Shown piece by piece: positions 17,125-24,742 of a stretch of 64,000 nt of DNA. Under the pieces are notes generated by a model, which worked only from the letters and a program-made list of their open reading frames with translations, did no database searches and was not told the DNA's origin. How positions within the stretch are numbered: position 1 is the stretch's first letter; every line of letters starts with the position of its first letter. Both the position numbers and the translations under genes were made by a program. This DNA is from Phytopseudomonas argentinensis (lineage in GTDB: Bacteria; Pseudomonadota; Gammaproteobacteria; Pseudomonadales; Pseudomonadaceae): NCBI RefSeq assembly GCF_900113905.1, contig NZ_FORC01000003.1, forward strand, positions 124,001 to 188,000, read 5' to 3'.

Positions 17125-18024
17125 GTGATGAACGCCACAGCCACCCCACCCGATCTCACCCCCTCCGGCGTTCGCCCGGCGGATCGGCTGGGGTTCACCC
17201 TGTTCCTGGCGGCGGTGCTGCACGCCGCGCTGATTCTCGGCGTGGGCTTTACCTTTGCCGAGCCCGGGCAGATCAGCAAGACCCTGGAAATCACCCTGTC
17301 CACCTTCAAGAGCGATGAAAAGCCCAAGGAGGCGGATTTCCTCGCCCAGGACAACCAGCAGGGCAGCGGCACCCTCGACAAGAAGGCGGCACCGACCACC
17401 ACCGAGCAAGCGCCTTTCCAGGACACCGAAGTGCGCAAGGTGACGCCCGCCGCCGCGCCGCCGCCACCGGCGGTGAAGCCCGAGGCCCCCAAAGCCGCAG
17501 TGACCACCCGCGCGCCCCAGGCGCAAAAGGCGCCGGCCAAGCGCGAGGAAACCAAGCCGACGCCGCCGAGCCCGGAGGCGCCATCCTTCGACAGCGCGCA
17601 ACTGTCCGCCGAGATCGCCAGCCTGGAAGCCGAGCTGTCCGATCAGGTGCAGCAGTATGCCAAGCGGCCGAAGATCCACCGCCTCAACGCTGCCTCAACG
17701 ATGCGCGACAAGGGCGCCTGGTACAAGGACGAGTGGCGCAAGAAGGTCGAGCGCATCGGCAACCTCAACTACCCGGACGACGCGCGGCGCCGGCAGATCC
17801 ACGGCAGCCTGCGCCTGTTGGTGTCGATCAACCGCGACGGCAGCCTGTATGAAGTGATGGTGCTGGAATCCTCCGGCGAGCAGGTGCTCGACCAGGCCGC
17901 CATGCGCATCGTCCGTCTGGCCGCGCCCTATGCTCCCTTCACCGGCGACCTGGCCGACATCGACCGCCTGGAGATCATCCGCACCTGGCGCTTCGAACGC
18001 GGCGACCGCCTGTCGAGCAATTGA
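17125..18024 (+). CDS. TonB-family energy transducer next to gshB (TonB3-like)
   Basis: 299 residues. One transmembrane anchor at about 21-42, a Pro/Lys/Ala-rich periplasmic spacer (about 65-155) and a C-terminal TonB domain (about 210-299; NYPDDARRRQIHGSLRLLVSINRDG). The last part would contact TonB boxes of outer-membrane receptors. In P. aeruginosa the gene at this position is tonB3 (PA0406), reported to be needed for normal twitching motility. No exbB/exbD accompanies it here, so it must borrow a proton channel, possibly the ExbBD at 44713-46279. I assign TonB3 by position and do not claim function. Confidence 0.85.
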   Translation: MMNATATPPDLTPSGVRPADRLGFTLFLAAVLHAALILGVGFTFAEPGQISKTLEITLSTFKSDEKPKEADFLAQDNQQGSGTLDKKAAPTTTEQAPFQDTEVRKVTPAAAPPPPAVKPEAPKAAVTTRAPQAQKAPAKREETKPTPPSPEAPSFDSAQLSAEIASLEAELSDQVQQYAKRPKIHRLNAASTMRDKGAWYKDEWRKKVERIGNLNYPDDARRRQIHGSLRLLVSINRDGSLYEVMVLESSGEQVLDQAAMRIVRLAAPYAPFTGDLADIDRLEIIRTWRFERGDRLSSN

Positions 18025-18051
18025 CAGGGCCTAGCGTTCCTTGGCCGTACA

Positions 18052-18087
18052 TGCAGCTTGTAGCTTGCGCCGCGCAGCTTCAAACTA
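18052..18087. repeat. Short AGCTT-rich repeat before algH
   Basis: Three AGCTT units (GCAGCTTGTAGCTTGCG... then GCAGCTTCAAAC) lie in the 69-base gap before algH and resemble the AAGCTTGAAGC-type intergenic repeats common in Pseudomonas. A looser relative lies at about 868-903 before rsmE. Confidence 0.4.
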
Positions 18088-18093
18088 GCGGCC

Positions 18094-18663
18094 ATGAAAG
18101 ACGCCAGCCCGAGCATTCTCAAGCATCATTTTCTGATCGCCATGCCGCACATGGACGATCCGAATTTCGCGCACACGGTCATCTACCTGATCGATCACAA
18201 CGATCAGGGCGCCATGGGGCTGGTGATCAATCGCCCCAACGGCCTGAACCTGGCAGACGTGCTCGAGCAGTTGCGCCCCGATAGCCAGCCTGCGGTGCTC
18301 TGCCAGAGCCTGCCGATCTTCAGCGGTGGCCCGGTACAGACCGATCGCGGCTTCGTGCTGCATCCCAAAGGCCCACATTTCCAGGCCACCGTGGACCTCG
18401 GTGAACTGAGCCTGTCGACCTCCCAGGACGTATTGTTCGCCATTGCCGAAGGCCACGGCCCGGCCAATCATCTGATTGCCCTCGGCTATGCCGGCTGGGG
18501 CGCCGGCCAGCTGGAGGCAGAGCTGGCCGACAATGCCTGGCTGAGCTGCCCGGCAGACCAGGCAATTCTCTTCGAGACGCCCTACGACCAGCGCCTCGGC
18601 GCTGCCGCGGCGCTGCTCGGCATCGACCTCAACCTGCTTACCGCCCAGGCGGGGCACGCCTGA
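18094..18663 (+). CDS. algH: UPF0301/YqgE family protein AlgH
   Basis: 189 residues of the YqgE/AlgH family (LKHHFLIAMPHMDDPNF near the N-terminus, GAMGLVINRP, FSGGPVQTDRGFVLH, ALGYAGWGAGQLEAEL). AlgH was named for an effect on alginate regulation in P. aeruginosa; the molecular role is still unclear and the structure is a globular cytoplasmic fold. Its stop TGA overlaps the ruvX ATG by one base, so the two are co-translated. No clear Shine-Dalgarno precedes its ATG. Confidence 0.92.
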   Translation: MKDASPSILKHHFLIAMPHMDDPNFAHTVIYLIDHNDQGAMGLVINRPNGLNLADVLEQLRPDSQPAVLCQSLPIFSGGPVQTDRGFVLHPKGPHFQATVDLGELSLSTSQDVLFAIAEGHGPANHLIALGYAGWGAGQLEAELADNAWLSCPADQAILFETPYDQRLGAAAALLGIDLNLLTAQAGHA

Positions 18664-19106
18664 TGGCCGAAGTCGATAAACAATCCCTGCGCCTGTTGCT
18701 TGGCTTCGACTACGGCACCAAGCAGATCGGCGTCGCCGTCGGCCAGCCTATCACCGGTTCGGCCCGCGAACTGTGCATCCTCAAGGCACAGAATGGCGTG
18801 CCGGACTGGCAGAAGGTCGAGGCGCTGATCAAGGAATGGCAACCCGATGCCATCGTCGTTGGCCTGCCGCTGAACATGGACGGCACACCGAGCGACATGA
18901 GCGAGCGCGCCGAGAAGTTCGCCCGCCGCCTCAATGGCCGTTTCAACCTGCCGGTCTTCACCCACGACGAACGCCTGACCACCTACGCCGCCAAGGGCGA
19001 GCGCCTGCAACAGGGGCAGACCGGCGGTTACCGCCAGCGCCCGGTCGACGCCCTGGCTGCCGCCCTGTTGCTGCAGGGCTGGCTGGAAGAAAACAGCCCG
19101 GGCTGA
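18663..19106 (+). CDS. ruvX: Putative pre-16S rRNA nuclease RuvX/YqgF
   Basis: 147 residues with an RNase H-like fold. The first acidic residue is in LLGFDYGTKQIGVAVG, and there are further acidic residues in VVGLPLNMDGTPSDMSERAEKF (read in part) and near the C-terminal RPVDALAAALLL. YqgF processes the 5' end of 16S rRNA in E. coli; an older name calls it a Holliday junction resolvase. It overlaps algH by one base and precedes pyrR by 26 bases. Confidence 0.93.
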   Translation: MAEVDKQSLRLLLGFDYGTKQIGVAVGQPITGSARELCILKAQNGVPDWQKVEALIKEWQPDAIVVGLPLNMDGTPSDMSERAEKFARRLNGRFNLPVFTHDERLTTYAAKGERLQQGQTGGYRQRPVDALAAALLLQGWLEENSPG

Positions 19107-19132
19107 GCAGTCCCGGCCACAAGGAGCTTTAG

Positions 19133-19654
19133 ATGAGCCTACCCAACCCCGCCGAACTACTGCCGCAGATGGCCGCCTCGTTGAACAGCCACCTGAACCG
19201 CCGGCAGATCGCCACGCCACGCTTCATCGGCATCCGCACCGGCGGCGTGTGGGTGGCTCAGGCGCTGCTGGAGCAACTGGGCCGTGACGAGCCGCTGGGC
19301 GTGCTGGACGTCTCCTTCTACCGCGACGACTTCACCCAGAACGGCCTGCACCCCCAGGTGCAACCGTCCGAACTGCCGTTCGAGATCGAAGGCCAGCACC
19401 TGGTGCTGATCGACGACGTACTGATGAGTGGACGCACCATCCGCGCGGCGCTGAACGAATTGTTCGACTATGGCCGCCCAGCCAGCGTGACCCTGGTCAG
19501 CCTGCTCGACCTGGATGCCCGCGAGTTGCCGATTCGCCCCGACGTGGTCGGCGCGACGCTGTCGCTGGCAGCCGATCAGCGGGTAAAATTGTCCGGCCCC
19601 GCGCCCTTCACCCTCGAACTCCAGACGCTTTCCGACCAAGGCCGTCCGCAATGA
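19133..19654 (+). CDS. pyrR: Bifunctional pyrimidine operon regulator / uracil phosphoribosyltransferase PyrR
   Basis: 173 residues of the type I phosphoribosyltransferase fold, with the PRPP-binding motif [18 protein letters not shown] (residues about 84-101) and the [13 protein letters not shown] hood segment. In Gram-positive bacteria PyrR attenuates pyr transcription; in Pseudomonas it precedes pyrB but its regulatory action has been debated. The ATG follows an AAGGAG ribosome site. The last four bases overlap the pyrB start (ATGA). Confidence 0.93.
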   Translation: MSLPNPAELLPQMAASLNSHLNRRQIATPRFIGIRTGGVWVAQALLEQLGRDEPLGVLDVSFYRDDFTQNGLHPQVQPSELPFEIEGQHLVLIDDVLMSGRTIRAALNELFDYGRPASVTLVSLLDLDARELPIRPDVVGATLSLAADQRVKLSGPAPFTLELQTLSDQGRPQ

Positions 19655-20658
19655 CCGCACTCGATGCCAAGCGCCCGCTGCAACTGAACGACCAGGGCCA
19701 GTTGCGCCATTTCCTGTCCCTCGACGGCCTGCCCCGCGAGCTGCTGACGGAAATCCTCGACACCGCCGACTCCTTCCTGGAAGTCGGCGCACGCGCCGTG
19801 AAGAAGGTCCCGCTGCTGCGCGGCAAGACCGTGTGCAACGTGTTCTTCGAGAACTCCACGCGTACCCGCACCACCTTTGAGCTGGCAGCCCAGCGCCTGT
19901 CGGCCGACGTGATCAGCCTCAACGTGTCGACCAGTTCGACCAGCAAGGGCGAGACGCTGTTCGACACCCTGCGCAACCTGGAAGCCATGGCCGCCGACAT
20001 CTTCGTGGTGCGCCATGCCGGCTCCGGCGCCGCGCACTTCATCGCCGAGCACGTTTGCCCGAACTTGGCGATCATCAACGGTGGCGACGGCCGCCATGCG
20101 CACCCGACCCAGGGCATGCTCGACATGCTGACCATCCGTCGCCACAAGGGCAGCTTCGAGAACCTTTCGGTGGCCATCGTCGGCGACATCCTGCATTCGC
20201 GGGTGGCGCGCTCCAACATGCTGGCACTGAAAACCCTCGGCTGCCCGGACATCCGCGTGATCGCGCCGAAGACCCTGCTGCCCATCGGCCTGGAAGAAAG
20301 CTACGGCGTGCGGGTGTTCAGCGACGCCAATGAAGGCCTCAAGGATGTCGACGTGGTGATCATGCTGCGCCTGCAGCGCGAGCGCATGACCGGCGGCCTG
20401 CTGCCCAGCGAGGGCGAGTTCTACCGCCTGTTCGGCCTGACCGAACAGCGCCTGAAGCTGGCCAAGCCCGACGCCCTGGTCATGCACCCGGGGCCGATCA
20501 ACCGTGGCGTGGAGATCGAGTCGGCGGTGGCCGACGGCCCGCAGTCGGTGATCCTCAACCAGGTCACCTACGGCATCGCCATCCGCATGGCCGTGCTGTC
20601 CATGGCCATGAGCGGCCAGAACGCGCAACGCCAACTCAACGCTGAGGAGCACAACTGA
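19651..20658 (+). CDS. pyrB: Aspartate carbamoyltransferase, catalytic chain
   Basis: 335 residues catalysing carbamoyl phosphate plus aspartate to carbamoylaspartate, the committed step of pyrimidine synthesis. Carbamoyl-phosphate motif [12 protein letters not shown] (about 64-75), the domain-bridging HPTQ segment ([12 protein letters not shown]) and [12 protein letters not shown] are present. The Pseudomonas enzyme is about 25 residues longer at the N-terminus than E. coli PyrB and needs the PyrC' partner encoded next. It overlaps pyrR by four bases and pyrC' by one base (TGATG). Confidence 0.96.
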   Translation: MTALDAKRPLQLNDQGQLRHFLSLDGLPRELLTEILDTADSFLEVGARAVKKVPLLRGKTVCNVFFENSTRTRTTFELAAQRLSADVISLNVSTSSTSKGETLFDTLRNLEAMAADIFVVRHAGSGAAHFIAEHVCPNLAIINGGDGRHAHPTQGMLDMLTIRRHKGSFENLSVAIVGDILHSRVARSNMLALKTLGCPDIRVIAPKTLLPIGLEESYGVRVFSDANEGLKDVDVVIMLRLQRERMTGGLLPSEGEFYRLFGLTEQRLKLAKPDALVMHPGPINRGVEIESAVADGPQSVILNQVTYGIAIRMAVLSMAMSGQNAQRQLNAEEHN

Positions 20659-21929
20659 TGCGAACCCGTATCCTCGGCGCCCGCGTCATCGACCCGAGCA
20701 GCGGCCTCGATCAGGTCGCCGATCTGTATATAGAAGGCGGCAAGCTGAGCGCTATCGGCCAGGCCCCGGCGGGCTTCGAAGCCGAGCAGACCCTGGAAGC
20801 CAGCGGCCTGGTCGCCGCGCCCGGCCTGGTCGACCTGTCCGTCGCCCTGCGCGAACCCGGCTACAGCCGCAAGGGCAGTATCGCCAGCGAAACCCTGGCC
20901 GCCGCGGCCGGCGGCGTCACCAGCTTGTGCTGCCCACCGATCACCAAACCGGTACTGGACACCTCGGCAGTGGCCGAACTGATCCTCGACCGCGCCCGCG
21001 AAGCCGGGCATGCCAAGGTGTTCCCCATCGGTGCCCTGAGCAAGGGGCTCGACGGCGAGCAGCTTGCCGAACTGGTCGCCCTGCGCGATGCCGGCTGCGT
21101 GGCGTTCGGCAACGGCCTGAACAACTTCCGCAACGCGCGCACCCTGCGCCGCGCCCTGGAATACGCCGCCACTTTCGACCTTACGGTGATCTTCCACTCC
21201 CAGGATCATTACCTCGCCGAAGGCGGCCTGGCCCATGAAGGCGCCACGGCCAGTTTCCTCGGCCTGTCGGGCATCCCGGAAACCGCCGAGACCGTGGCCC
21301 TGGCCCGCGACCTGCTGCTGGTCGAGCAGAGCGGCGTGCGCGCGCACTTCAGCCAGCTGACCAGTGCCCGTGGCGCCCAGTTGATCGCCGATGCCCAGGC
21401 CCGCGGCCTGCCGGTGACCGCCGACGTGGCGCTGTACCAGCTGATCCTCACCGACGAAGCGCTGATCGACTTCTCCAGCCTCTACCACGTGCAGCCGCCG
21501 CTGCGCACCCGTGCCGATCGCGACGGTCTGCGCGAAGCGGTGAAGAGCGGCGTGATCAGCGCCATCTCCAGCCATCATCAGCCCCACGAGCTCGACGCCA
21601 AACTGGCGCCGTTCGGTGAAACCGAACCCGGTATGAGTGGTGTGCAACTGCTGCTGCCGCTGGCCATGACCCTGGTACAGGACGGCCTGCTCGATCTGCC
21701 GACCCTGCTCGCACGCCTGAGCAGCGGCCCGGCCCAGGCGCTACGCCTGCCGGCAGGTCAGCTCAAAGCTGGCCATGCGGCAGATATTCTGCTGTTCGAT
21801 CCGCAAGCCTCCACCGTGGCCGGTGAGAGCTGGTACTCCAAGGGCCGCAACAGCCCGTTCCTCGGCCACTGCCTGCCGGGTCAGGTGCGTTACACCCTGG
21901 TGGACGGGCATATCAGCTTCCAAGGCTGA
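20658..21929 (+). CDS. pyrC': Dihydroorotase-like structural subunit of aspartate carbamoyltransferase (PyrC')
   Basis: 423 residues of the amidohydrolase superfamily. The metal-binding motif normally DxHxH reads DLSVALREPG here, and the other zinc histidines are also not apparent, so it should lack dihydroorotase activity. In Pseudomonas this pseudoenzyme assembles with PyrB into a dodecamer and is required for transcarbamoylase activity. It overlaps pyrB by one base and is the last gene of the algH-ruvX-pyrR-pyrB-pyrC' run. Confidence 0.92.
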   Translation: MRTRILGARVIDPSSGLDQVADLYIEGGKLSAIGQAPAGFEAEQTLEASGLVAAPGLVDLSVALREPGYSRKGSIASETLAAAAGGVTSLCCPPITKPVLDTSAVAELILDRAREAGHAKVFPIGALSKGLDGEQLAELVALRDAGCVAFGNGLNNFRNARTLRRALEYAATFDLTVIFHSQDHYLAEGGLAHEGATASFLGLSGIPETAETVALARDLLLVEQSGVRAHFSQLTSARGAQLIADAQARGLPVTADVALYQLILTDEALIDFSSLYHVQPPLRTRADRDGLREAVKSGVISAISSHHQPHELDAKLAPFGETEPGMSGVQLLLPLAMTLVQDGLLDLPTLLARLSSGPAQALRLPAGQLKAGHAADILLFDPQASTVAGESWYSKGRNSPFLGHCLPGQVRYTLVDGHISFQG

Positions 21930-21945
21930 TCTACCACCGGCTCAT

Positions 21946-21969
21946 GTGGGAGCGGGCCATGCCCGCGAA
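21946..21969. repeat. REP-like element
   Basis: GTGGGAGCGGGCCATGCCCG followed by CGAA: a short palindrome (GCGGGC-CAT-GCCCGC) with the GTGGGAG head typical of Pseudomonas REP sequences. It lies just downstream of pyrC' between convergent genes. Confidence 0.75.
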
Positions 21970-21983
21970 ATAATCCGCATCAA

Positions 21984-22027
21984 CCAGGCATCCCTATCGC
22001 CCCACAAGGGCCGGCAGCGATGCCTGG
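21984..22027. terminator. Inverted repeat between convergent pyrC' and TM2 gene
   Basis: CCAGGCATC (21984-21992) and its exact complement (22019-22027) could form a hairpin with a 26-base loop. No T-run follows on either strand, so it is only a weak terminator candidate. Confidence 0.3.
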
Positions 22028-22045
22028 CTTCACCTTCCAGCAACC

Positions 22046-22444
22046 TTATCCGATACGTGCATTCTCGATCGACACCTGATTGTTCAGCGTCCACAGGTCG
22101 TAGAGCACGCCGACCAGAAACAGCCCGCCGGTCAGCAGGTAGAGAATCCCGGTGATCCACTTGCCCTGGTACATGCGGTGCGCGCCGAAGATGCCCAGAA
22201 AGGTCAGCAGGATCCAGGCGACGTTGTAGTCGATCCGCCCGGAGGTGAAACGCAGGTCCGCCTCGCGATCCATCGCCGGAATCAGGAACAGGTCGATGAT
22301 CCAGCCAATGAACAGCAGGCCCAGGGTGAAGAACCAGATGGTGCCGGTCACCGGCTTGCCGTAATAGAAGCGGTGCGCTCCCAGGAAGCCGAAGATCCAC
22401 AGCAGGTAGCCGATGATCTTGCTGTGGGTATCAGGACGCTGCAT
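22046..22444 (-). CDS. Membrane protein with two tandem TM2-like units
   Basis: 132 residues of unknown function. Two similar halves each carry a helix with LGAHR(F/M)Y-type turn and a second helix ending in a D: IFGFLGAHRFYYGK...GWIIDLF, and FLGIFGAHRMYQGK...VLYDLW. This is the TM2 (DUF-type) signature, normally present once. Four transmembrane segments are expected. I chose the ATG at 22444, which has GGAG seven bases upstream; an in-frame ATG at 22474 is also possible. It converges with pyrC' and is divergent from the radical SAM gene. Confidence 0.82.
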   Translation of the reverse strand: MQRPDTHSKIIGYLLWIFGFLGAHRFYYGKPVTGTIWFFTLGLLFIGWIIDLFLIPAMDREADLRFTSGRIDYNVAWILLTFLGIFGAHRMYQGKWITGILYLLTGGLFLVGVLYDLWTLNNQVSIENARIG

Positions 22445-22583
22445 CAGATTCTCCAGAAAGAAAGGTTGATTCACTTCGATCCATGACGGCGGCGCTGGTT
22501 TCGCCTTTCACCGACGAGACGACCTTGCGGGCGCCTGAAGCCTGCCCGATACTGTACATAAATACAGCTATCGAATCGTACCC

Positions 22584-23795
22584 ATGGAATTGATCGAAAA
22601 GCTTACCGTACTTGCCGACGCCGCCAAATACGATGTGTCCTGCGCCAGCAGCGGTGCTCCCAAGCGCAGCTCGAAAGGCCAGAGCGGCATGGGCGCCACT
22701 GATGGCATGGGCATCTGCCACAGTTTCACGCCCGACGGGCGCTGTGTCGCACTGCTGAAGATCCTGCTGACCAACTTCTGCCTGTACGACTGCCAGTACT
22801 GCGTCAACCGTCGCTCCAGTGACGTGCCCCGCGCGCGCTTCACACCCGAGGAAGTGGTCACCCTGACCCTGGATTTTTACCGCCGCAACTGCATCAGCGG
22901 GCTATTTCTCAGCTCCGGCATCATTCGCTCGGCGGACTACACCATGGAGCAGCTCAACCGGGTCGCCAAGCTGCTGCGCGAGGAGCATGAGTTTCGCGGC
23001 TACATCCACCTCAAGACCATCCCTGACGCCTCGCCGGAGTTGATCGCCGAAGCCGGCCGCTATGCCGATCGCCTCAGCGTGAATATCGAGTTGCCCACCG
23101 AAACCAGCCTGATCCGCCTGGCGCCGGAAAAGAGCGTGGCGCCGATCAAGCAGGCCATGGGCACCATCCGTAATGGCGTGGATGAGGCCGACAGCGAGAA
23201 GCGCGCGCCGGCCTTCGCACCGGCCGGGCAAAGCACGCAGATGATCGTCGGTGCCGACACCACCGACGACAGCACCATCCTGCACACCGCCCAGTCGCTG
23301 TACGGTGACTTTCGTCTCAAGCGCGTCTACTACTCGGCGTTCAGCCCAATTCCGGGAAGCCCCAATACCGTCCCCTTCGAGGCACCGCCGCTATTGCGCG
23401 AGCACCGCCTGTATCAGGCGGACTTTCTGATGCGCGGCTACGGCTTCAAGGCCACCGAGTTGCTCGACGGCCCCGGTAACCTGGCCCTGGATATCGATCC
23501 CAAGCTGGCCTGGGCGCTGAACAACCGCCAGCACTTCCCCGTCGATCTGAACCGCGCCGACGTCACACTGATCGCCCGCATTCCCGGCATCGGCGTGCTC
23601 AGCGCCCAGCGCCTGGTCGCACTGCGCCGCCAGAAGCGCATCCGTTTTGCGGACGTCGGCCGCCTGCGCTGCGTGCTGGAAAAAGCCAAACCATTCATCG
23701 TCACCCAGGATTACCGCCCGGCTCAGGCGACCCGTGAATCCCTGGTGCTGCGCCAACAATTGAGCGAAGCGCCGCAACAGATGGGGCTCTGGTGA
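22584..23795 (+). CDS. Putative DNA modification/repair radical SAM protein
   Basis: 403 residues. The radical SAM cluster motif is Cys66-x3-Cys70-x2-Cys73 (FCLYDCQYC). Other cysteines nearby (20, 45, 54) might serve an extra cluster or structure. The C-terminal 80 residues hold a helix-hairpin-helix (IPGIGVLSAQRLVALR), a DNA-binding fold. This combination defines an uncharacterised family annotated as a putative DNA modification or repair radical SAM protein. It overlaps the next gene, a DUF4130-type partner, by one base, implying translational coupling and joint function. The substrate is unknown. Radical chemistry on DNA, such as lesion reversal, is inference. Confidence 0.85.
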   Translation: MELIEKLTVLADAAKYDVSCASSGAPKRSSKGQSGMGATDGMGICHSFTPDGRCVALLKILLTNFCLYDCQYCVNRRSSDVPRARFTPEEVVTLTLDFYRRNCISGLFLSSGIIRSADYTMEQLNRVAKLLREEHEFRGYIHLKTIPDASPELIAEAGRYADRLSVNIELPTETSLIRLAPEKSVAPIKQAMGTIRNGVDEADSEKRAPAFAPAGQSTQMIVGADTTDDSTILHTAQSLYGDFRLKRVYYSAFSPIPGSPNTVPFEAPPLLREHRLYQADFLMRGYGFKATELLDGPGNLALDIDPKLAWALNNRQHFPVDLNRADVTLIARIPGIGVLSAQRLVALRRQKRIRFADVGRLRCVLEKAKPFIVTQDYRPAQATRESLVLRQQLSEAPQQMGLW

Positions 23796-24652
23796 TGCAC
23801 GCGGTGCACTTCGACGGCAGCTTCGCCGGCTGGCGGGATGCTGCCCGAGCGCAATTGCGCCAAGGCATGGCGCCGCATCAACTGAGCTGGGTGCAGGACA
23901 GCCAGGAAAACCAGGATCTCTTCGCCGGGCTGGAAGCGCCTCAACCCGCCGCGGCTGCCGACCGACCCGTACGGGTTCCGCGCGCCCTGATCGAACAACT
24001 GGAAAGCGCCGCTCGTTTTCGCTGTGCGCAGCGCTGGGCCTTGCTGTACCGCATTCTCTGGCGCGTCGCCAACGGTGACCATGCCGCCATGCTGGCGGGC
24101 GATATCGACGGCAGCGAACTGCACGCCCGCCTCAAGGCGGTGCGTCGTGAAGCGCACCACCTGCATGCCTTCCTGCGCTTCAAACCGCGGGATGCGACTG
24201 CAGGAGGGCCGGAACTGGTGGCGTGGCACGAACCGGCCCACGACATCCTGGCCAGCGCCTCGGGGCATTTCGCCGAGCGCCTCGGCCGGCAGACCTGGCT
24301 GATCGCCACGCCGGACGATGGCGTGTACTGGGACGGTGAGAAACTGCAGCACGCCAACCCCTGCCCGCCGGAGTGGCAACGCCTGGCCCAGGGCACCGAC
24401 GACCGCAACGAAGCGATGTGGCTGGCCTACTACGGCAGCACCTTCAACCCGGCGCGGCTCAACCGCAGCGTGCTGGAAACCAATATGCCGGTGCGCTTCT
24501 GGCGCAACCTGCCGGAAGGCCCGCTGATTCCCCGCCTGATGAGCCAGGCCCGGGCCGGCGCCCAGGTCGATGGCCAGGCCGAGGCGGTGGCAGCCCGGCC
24601 TGGAAAGCGTATCAGCGCGGACGCCGAGAAAGTGCTGCCGGTGCGGCAATGA
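23795..24652 (+). CDS. Partner of the radical SAM protein, putative DNA metabolism protein (DUF4130-like)
   Basis: 285 residues from the ATG at 23795, which shares its A with the upstream TGA stop; a GTG at 23792 is also in frame. It resembles the family found beside the radical SAM/HhH protein (putative DNA metabolism protein, DUF4130). Visible features are RLKAVRREAHHLHAFLRFKP (in part) and WYEP-like AWHEPAHDILASASGHFAERLG, then AWLAYYGSTFNPARLN near the C-terminus, spelled WLAYYGSTFNPARLN in the sequence. In other bacteria this domain is fused to a uracil-DNA glycosylase-like domain, which points to DNA, but no enzymatic activity is established. It converges with pilU. Confidence 0.78.
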   Translation: MHAVHFDGSFAGWRDAARAQLRQGMAPHQLSWVQDSQENQDLFAGLEAPQPAAAADRPVRVPRALIEQLESAARFRCAQRWALLYRILWRVANGDHAAMLAGDIDGSELHARLKAVRREAHHLHAFLRFKPRDATAGGPELVAWHEPAHDILASASGHFAERLGRQTWLIATPDDGVYWDGEKLQHANPCPPEWQRLAQGTDDRNEAMWLAYYGSTFNPARLNRSVLETNMPVRFWRNLPEGPLIPRLMSQARAGAQVDGQAEAVAARPGKRISADAEKVLPVRQ

Positions 24653-24692
24653 ACCGCACAGGGTTGCTGCGCGCTATCAGCAAGGCAACAGA

Positions 24693-24712
24693 AAACCCGC
24701 CGAAGCGGGTTT
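24693..24712. terminator. Bidirectional intrinsic terminator between DUF4130-like gene and pilU
   Basis: Stem AAACCCGC (24693-24700), loop CGAA, stem GCGGGTTT (24705-24712), followed by TGTTCTT on the plus strand and preceded by the complementary A-run for the minus strand. It sits between convergent genes. Confidence 0.8.
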
Positions 24713-24742
24713 GTTCTTATCGGCCACCGAGGTAACCAGCGC

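Noticed and set aside
19107..19132. PyrR-type attenuator before pyrR
   Set aside because: Only 26 bases separate ruvX from pyrR, too short for a leader with anti-terminator and terminator; no such fold is visible.
21930..22045. tRNA or small RNA gene in the pyrC'/TM2 gap
   Set aside because: No cloverleaf or CCA-end pattern; the gap is explained by a REP-like palindrome and a second inverted repeat.
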